Positions 5,568 through 7,343 of a stretch of 7,343 bases of DNA are shown here, piece after piece. The DNA lies in contig WGAK01000194.1 in NCBI GenBank assembly GCA_015494815.1, positions 1 through 7,343 on the forward strand, written 5' to 3'. The stretch comes from Anaerolineales bacterium (GTDB taxonomy: Bacteria; Chloroflexota; Anaerolineae; Anaerolineales; DRMV01). Numbering within the stretch: the stretch's first letter is position 1; each line of letters opens with the position of its first letter. The notes beneath the pieces are model-generated. The model was not told the DNA's origin, did no database searches, and saw only the letters and a list, made by a program, of their open reading frames with translations. A program made the translations under genes and the position numbers.

Positions 5568-6560
5568 ATGCTGCGTATAGCCAATGTCTTGCGAAAGCCG
5601 CACCTGCGCCGATGGGCGCGGCGCTGGGGTTGGCTGGGTGTGCTGGCGGTGATGCTGCCCGGCCTTGGGCGTTTGCCCTGGGCCGAGATGGGTGCCGTGC
5701 TGCGCAGGTTGAGCCCCTGGGCCTGGGGTGGTCTGGTGGTGCTCAACGCGGCTTTCGTGTTCGTGAGCGTGGCCCGCTGGCGCGTGCTGCTGCGTGCCCT
5801 CACGCCCCGACGACCTGCGTGGGGGCGCTTGTTGCGCTATCGTCTGGCCGGGTTCGCGGTCAGTTATTTCACCCCCGGCACCCAGGTGGGCGGGGAACCG
5901 CTGCAGGTTTGGGCCTTGCAGGCACAGGACGACGTGCCGCTTGCGGCGGCTGCGGTTTCGGTGGCCCTGGACCGGCTGCTGGATTTCAGCGCCAATTTGC
6001 TGTTCTTCGGCCTGGCTGCTTGGGCGTTGGCACATCAACGGGTTCACCTGGCCGCACGCGGCGAGCCGTGGCTGGTGCTGGCCCTGGGCGTGGGCCTGGC
6101 GTGGGCGGGCTTGTGCGTGCAACCCTGGTCGCCCACCCAAGGGGGCTGGCGCGGTATGGTAGCCCAGGCCGCGCATCTGTGCCGTCGCCGTCCGGCCGCG
6201 TTGGCCGCGGCCGCGGGCCTGTCGGCCCTGGCCTGGGGCCTATTGGTGGCCGAGTACCGCTGGATGCTGTGGTCCCTGGGCCTGCAGCCGACCTGGACCC
6301 AGACCCTCACCATGATGGTGGCCGCGCGGCTGGCCTTCTGGACGCCTCTGCCCGCGGGTGTCGGCGCGCTGGAAGTGGGCCAGGTCTGGGCCGCGCGTTT
6401 CCTGGGCTGGCCCCCGGCCGCCGGTTTGGCCTTGAGTTTGCTCATTCGGGCGCGTGATGCTTTCATCGGCGGCTTGGGGTTGCTCTTTACTCGTGGCCTT
6501 TGGTCGCGTCGCCAGGCGTCCATCACTCCTACGACGAACATGACGCCTTCGGAGGGATGA
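5568..6560 (+). CDS. LPG-synthase transmembrane-domain (UPF0104/YbhN-like) membrane protein
   Basis: This 330-residue polytopic inner-membrane protein is very hydrophobic, with several predicted transmembrane helices (for example about 20-38, 52-68, 140-157, 166-184, 208-228 and 283-309). Family hallmarks are visible: SYFTPGTQVGGEPLQVW (99-115), corresponding to the conserved Pro-Gly-x-x-GGE segment, VALDRLLDF (132-140), PLPAGVGALEVGQV (260-273) and RARDAF (294-299). Relatives include the flippase half of MprF and uncharacterised proteins proposed to move lipids or glycolipids. There is no C-terminal aminoacyl-transferase domain, so it is not a full MprF; the substrate is unknown. Start: an in-frame TGA at 5532-5534 and no alternative start codon between make ATG 5568 the choice, though the Shine-Dalgarno is weak. 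Its TGA overlaps the first of three ribA ATG codons (ATGA), indicating coupled expression. Confidence 0.88.
   Translation: MLRIANVLRKPHLRRWARRWGWLGVLAVMLPGLGRLPWAEMGAVLRRLSPWAWGGLVVLNAAFVFVSVARWRVLLRALTPRRPAWGRLLRYRLAGFAVSYFTPGTQVGGEPLQVWALQAQDDVPLAAAAVSVALDRLLDFSANLLFFGLAAWALAHQRVHLAARGEPWLVLALGVGLAWAGLCVQPWSPTQGGWRGMVAQAAHLCRRRPAALAAAAGLSALAWGLLVAEYRWMLWSLGLQPTWTQTLTMMVAARLAFWTPLPAGVGALEVGQVWAARFLGWPPAAGLALSLLIRARDAFIGGLGLLFTRGLWSRRQASITPTTNMTPSEG
6551..6556 (+). promoter_or_regulatory. Ribosome binding site choosing among three ribA ATG codons
   Basis: GGAGGG lies inside the last codons of the membrane-protein gene and is followed directly by ATGATGATG. Spacings to the ATGs at 6557, 6560 and 6563 are 0, 3 and 6 bases, so 6563 is the best initiation site. 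The first ATG forms the ATGA overlap with the upstream stop. Confidence 0.6.
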
Positions 6561-6562
6561 TG

Positions 6563-7258
6563 ATGTCCACCGTCGTCGTACATCGCGAAGTCTGTGCCCG
6601 TATCCCCACCCAGGAGGGTGAGTTTCGGCTGTGCCTGTATGCCAACAACCGGGACGCCAAAGAGCACCTGGCGCTGGTGATGGGGGACCCGCGCGGCGAG
6701 GCCGTGCCCGTGCGGTTGCATTCCGAATGCTTTACGGGCGATGTGCTGGGTTCGTTGCGCTGCGATTGCGGCGAGCAATTGCACTTAGCCATGGCCTACA
6801 TTGCCCGGGTGGGCCGGGGGGTCGTGGTCTATTTGCGCCAGGAGGGGCGCGGTATTGGCCTGCTGGACAAACTGCGGGCCTACAACCTGCAAGACCAGGG
6901 CTATGACACCGTGGAGGCCAACCTGCTTTTGGGGCATCAGGCCGACGAGCGCAATTACGACATCGGCGTGGCGATTTTGCGCGATTTGGGCGTGCAGTCG
7001 GTGCGTTTGCTGACCAACAACCCGGCCAAGGTGCAGGCCCTGGAGCAGGCCGGGTTGCCCGTGGTGGAGCGAGTTCCCCTGGAGCCCACGGTGCACGCCG
7101 AAAACCGCTTCTATTTGGAGACCAAGGTGCGGCGCATGCACCACTGGCTCAATCTGGGCGCCTGGCAGGGGAATGAGGCGCGCGACGATGCGTCGCGCGG
7201 GCGCTCGGGTGCTACCGACGACGCCGCAGCAGGAACAGCAGCACCGCAACCCCGCTGA
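6563..7258 (+). CDS. ribA: GTP cyclohydrolase II
   Basis: RibA converts GTP to the 2,5-diaminopyrimidine phosphate that begins riboflavin synthesis, releasing formate and pyrophosphate, in the cytoplasm. The protein is 231 residues from ATG 6563. The zinc site is intact: Cys56, Cys67 and Cys69 in SECFTGDVLGSLRCDCG. The nucleotide and catalytic segments YLRQEGRGIGL (90-100) and LLTNNPAKV (149-157) are present, and the usual end motif YLETKVRRMHHWL follows. It is a stand-alone enzyme; there is no fused DHBP synthase (RibB) domain as in RibBA proteins. The last about 30 residues, rich in Ala, Arg, Asp and Gly, extend past the normal family end. They are encoded by a hairpin and by bases antisense to the neighbouring minus-strand gene, so they are probably unstructured. 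Other riboflavin genes are not nearby; the upstream partner is a membrane protein. No FMN riboswitch was recognised. Confidence 0.96.
   Translation: MSTVVVHREVCARIPTQEGEFRLCLYANNRDAKEHLALVMGDPRGEAVPVRLHSECFTGDVLGSLRCDCGEQLHLAMAYIARVGRGVVVYLRQEGRGIGLLDKLRAYNLQDQGYDTVEANLLLGHQADERNYDIGVAILRDLGVQSVRLLTNNPAKVQALEQAGLPVVERVPLEPTVHAENRFYLETKVRRMHHWLNLGAWQGNEARDDASRGRSGATDDAAAGTAAPQPR
7179..7199. terminator. Perfect 9-bp hairpin in the convergent overlap (bidirectional terminator candidate)
   Basis: CGCGCGACG, loop ATG, CGTCGCGCG. It lies within the ribA tail, 56 bases or more before its stop, and 12 bases beyond the stop of the minus-strand gene at 7212. Neither side has a T-tract, so classical intrinsic termination is doubtful. 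For the minus-strand transcript the position is ideal; for ribA it would fall inside the coding sequence. Confidence 0.4.
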
Positions 7259-7343
7259 TGAGGCCGGCCCCCCGCGCGGCTTGCTGCCAGGTGGTCCAAT
7301 CCAGCGCGGCGGGGTTGGTGGGTGGCAGGGCTTGGGCCGGGGG
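7212..7343 (-). CDS. C-terminal membrane anchor of a larger protein (partial, 3' end only)
   Basis: Reading from the right edge on the minus strand, one frame gives 43 residues then TAG (7214-7212). It has a Pro/Ala-rich stretch (PPAQALPPTNPAALDW), a short polar segment, a hydrophobic helix (GAGLISGVAVLLFLL) and a terminal RRRR. This is the classic form of a single C-terminal transmembrane anchor with a positive stop-transfer tail, so the bulk of the protein should be outside the membrane on the exported side. The N-terminal part lies beyond the window and the family cannot be named. Its last 47 bases overlap the end of ribA on the opposite strand. Confidence 0.68.
   Translation of the reverse strand, partial: PPAQALPPTNPAALDWTTWQQAARGAGLISGVAVLLFLLRRRR

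Noticed and set aside
5000..5803. Upstream extension of the response regulator frame to 5803 (506 codons)
   Set aside because: The added 268 residues are Arg/Pro/Ala-rich with no family resemblance, cross the hairpin repeats, and run antisense to the membrane-protein gene. The receiver fold begins exactly at ATG 4999.
5169..6176. 335-codon minus frame opposite the membrane-protein gene
   Set aside because: Gln/Arg/Pro-rich composition typical of the antisense of a GC-rich hydrophobic gene, with no recognisable motif. The plus-strand frame has clear family signatures.

Overview
The window is GC-rich. Its protein repertoire suggests a member of the Chloroflexota, probably Anaerolineae or a relative. 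The pointers are a secreted protein with a long Pro/Thr linker followed by an NBR1-type Ig-like domain, and an inverted pair of short hairpin repeats of a kind I recall from such genomes. The taxonomic call is inference; no rRNA or other marker is present.

Left two thirds, all on the minus strand, in transcription order: an OmpR/PhoB-type response regulator (4999-4283), a two-transmembrane HisKA sensor kinase (4237-2969), a stand-alone LuxR/GerE helix-turn-helix protein of 81 aa (2912-2667), a 294-base gap, then three exported proteins. These are a frameshifted protein with an N-terminal signal or anchor (2372-1696), a possible lipoprotein with an NBR1-like domain (1586-465), and a clear lipoprotein that runs off the left edge (463-1). 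The first two share a homologous C-terminal domain, and the third resembles it loosely. The reading I favour is a two-component system that controls a small regulator and, directly or through it, a set of related envelope proteins. An 11-base-period direct repeat in front of the LuxR gene is a good candidate for the response-regulator site.

Middle (5000-5567): a gene-free divergent region. It holds two inverted copies of a 41-base hairpin repeat (5198-5238 and 5300-5340). They differ at 9 positions, and 8 of those are compensated base-pair changes. A TACAAT -10 box lies on each side, one facing each way.

Right third, plus strand: a polytopic membrane protein of the LPG-synthase transmembrane/UPF0104 family (5568-6560) overlaps, or nearly abuts, a stand-alone GTP cyclohydrolase II, ribA (6563-7258), which starts riboflavin synthesis. 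The 3' end of ribA overlaps, tail to tail, the end of a minus-strand gene (7343-7212) encoding a C-terminal membrane anchor. A 9-bp perfect hairpin sits in the convergence zone.

No tRNA, rRNA, CRISPR array, transposase or phage gene was seen.
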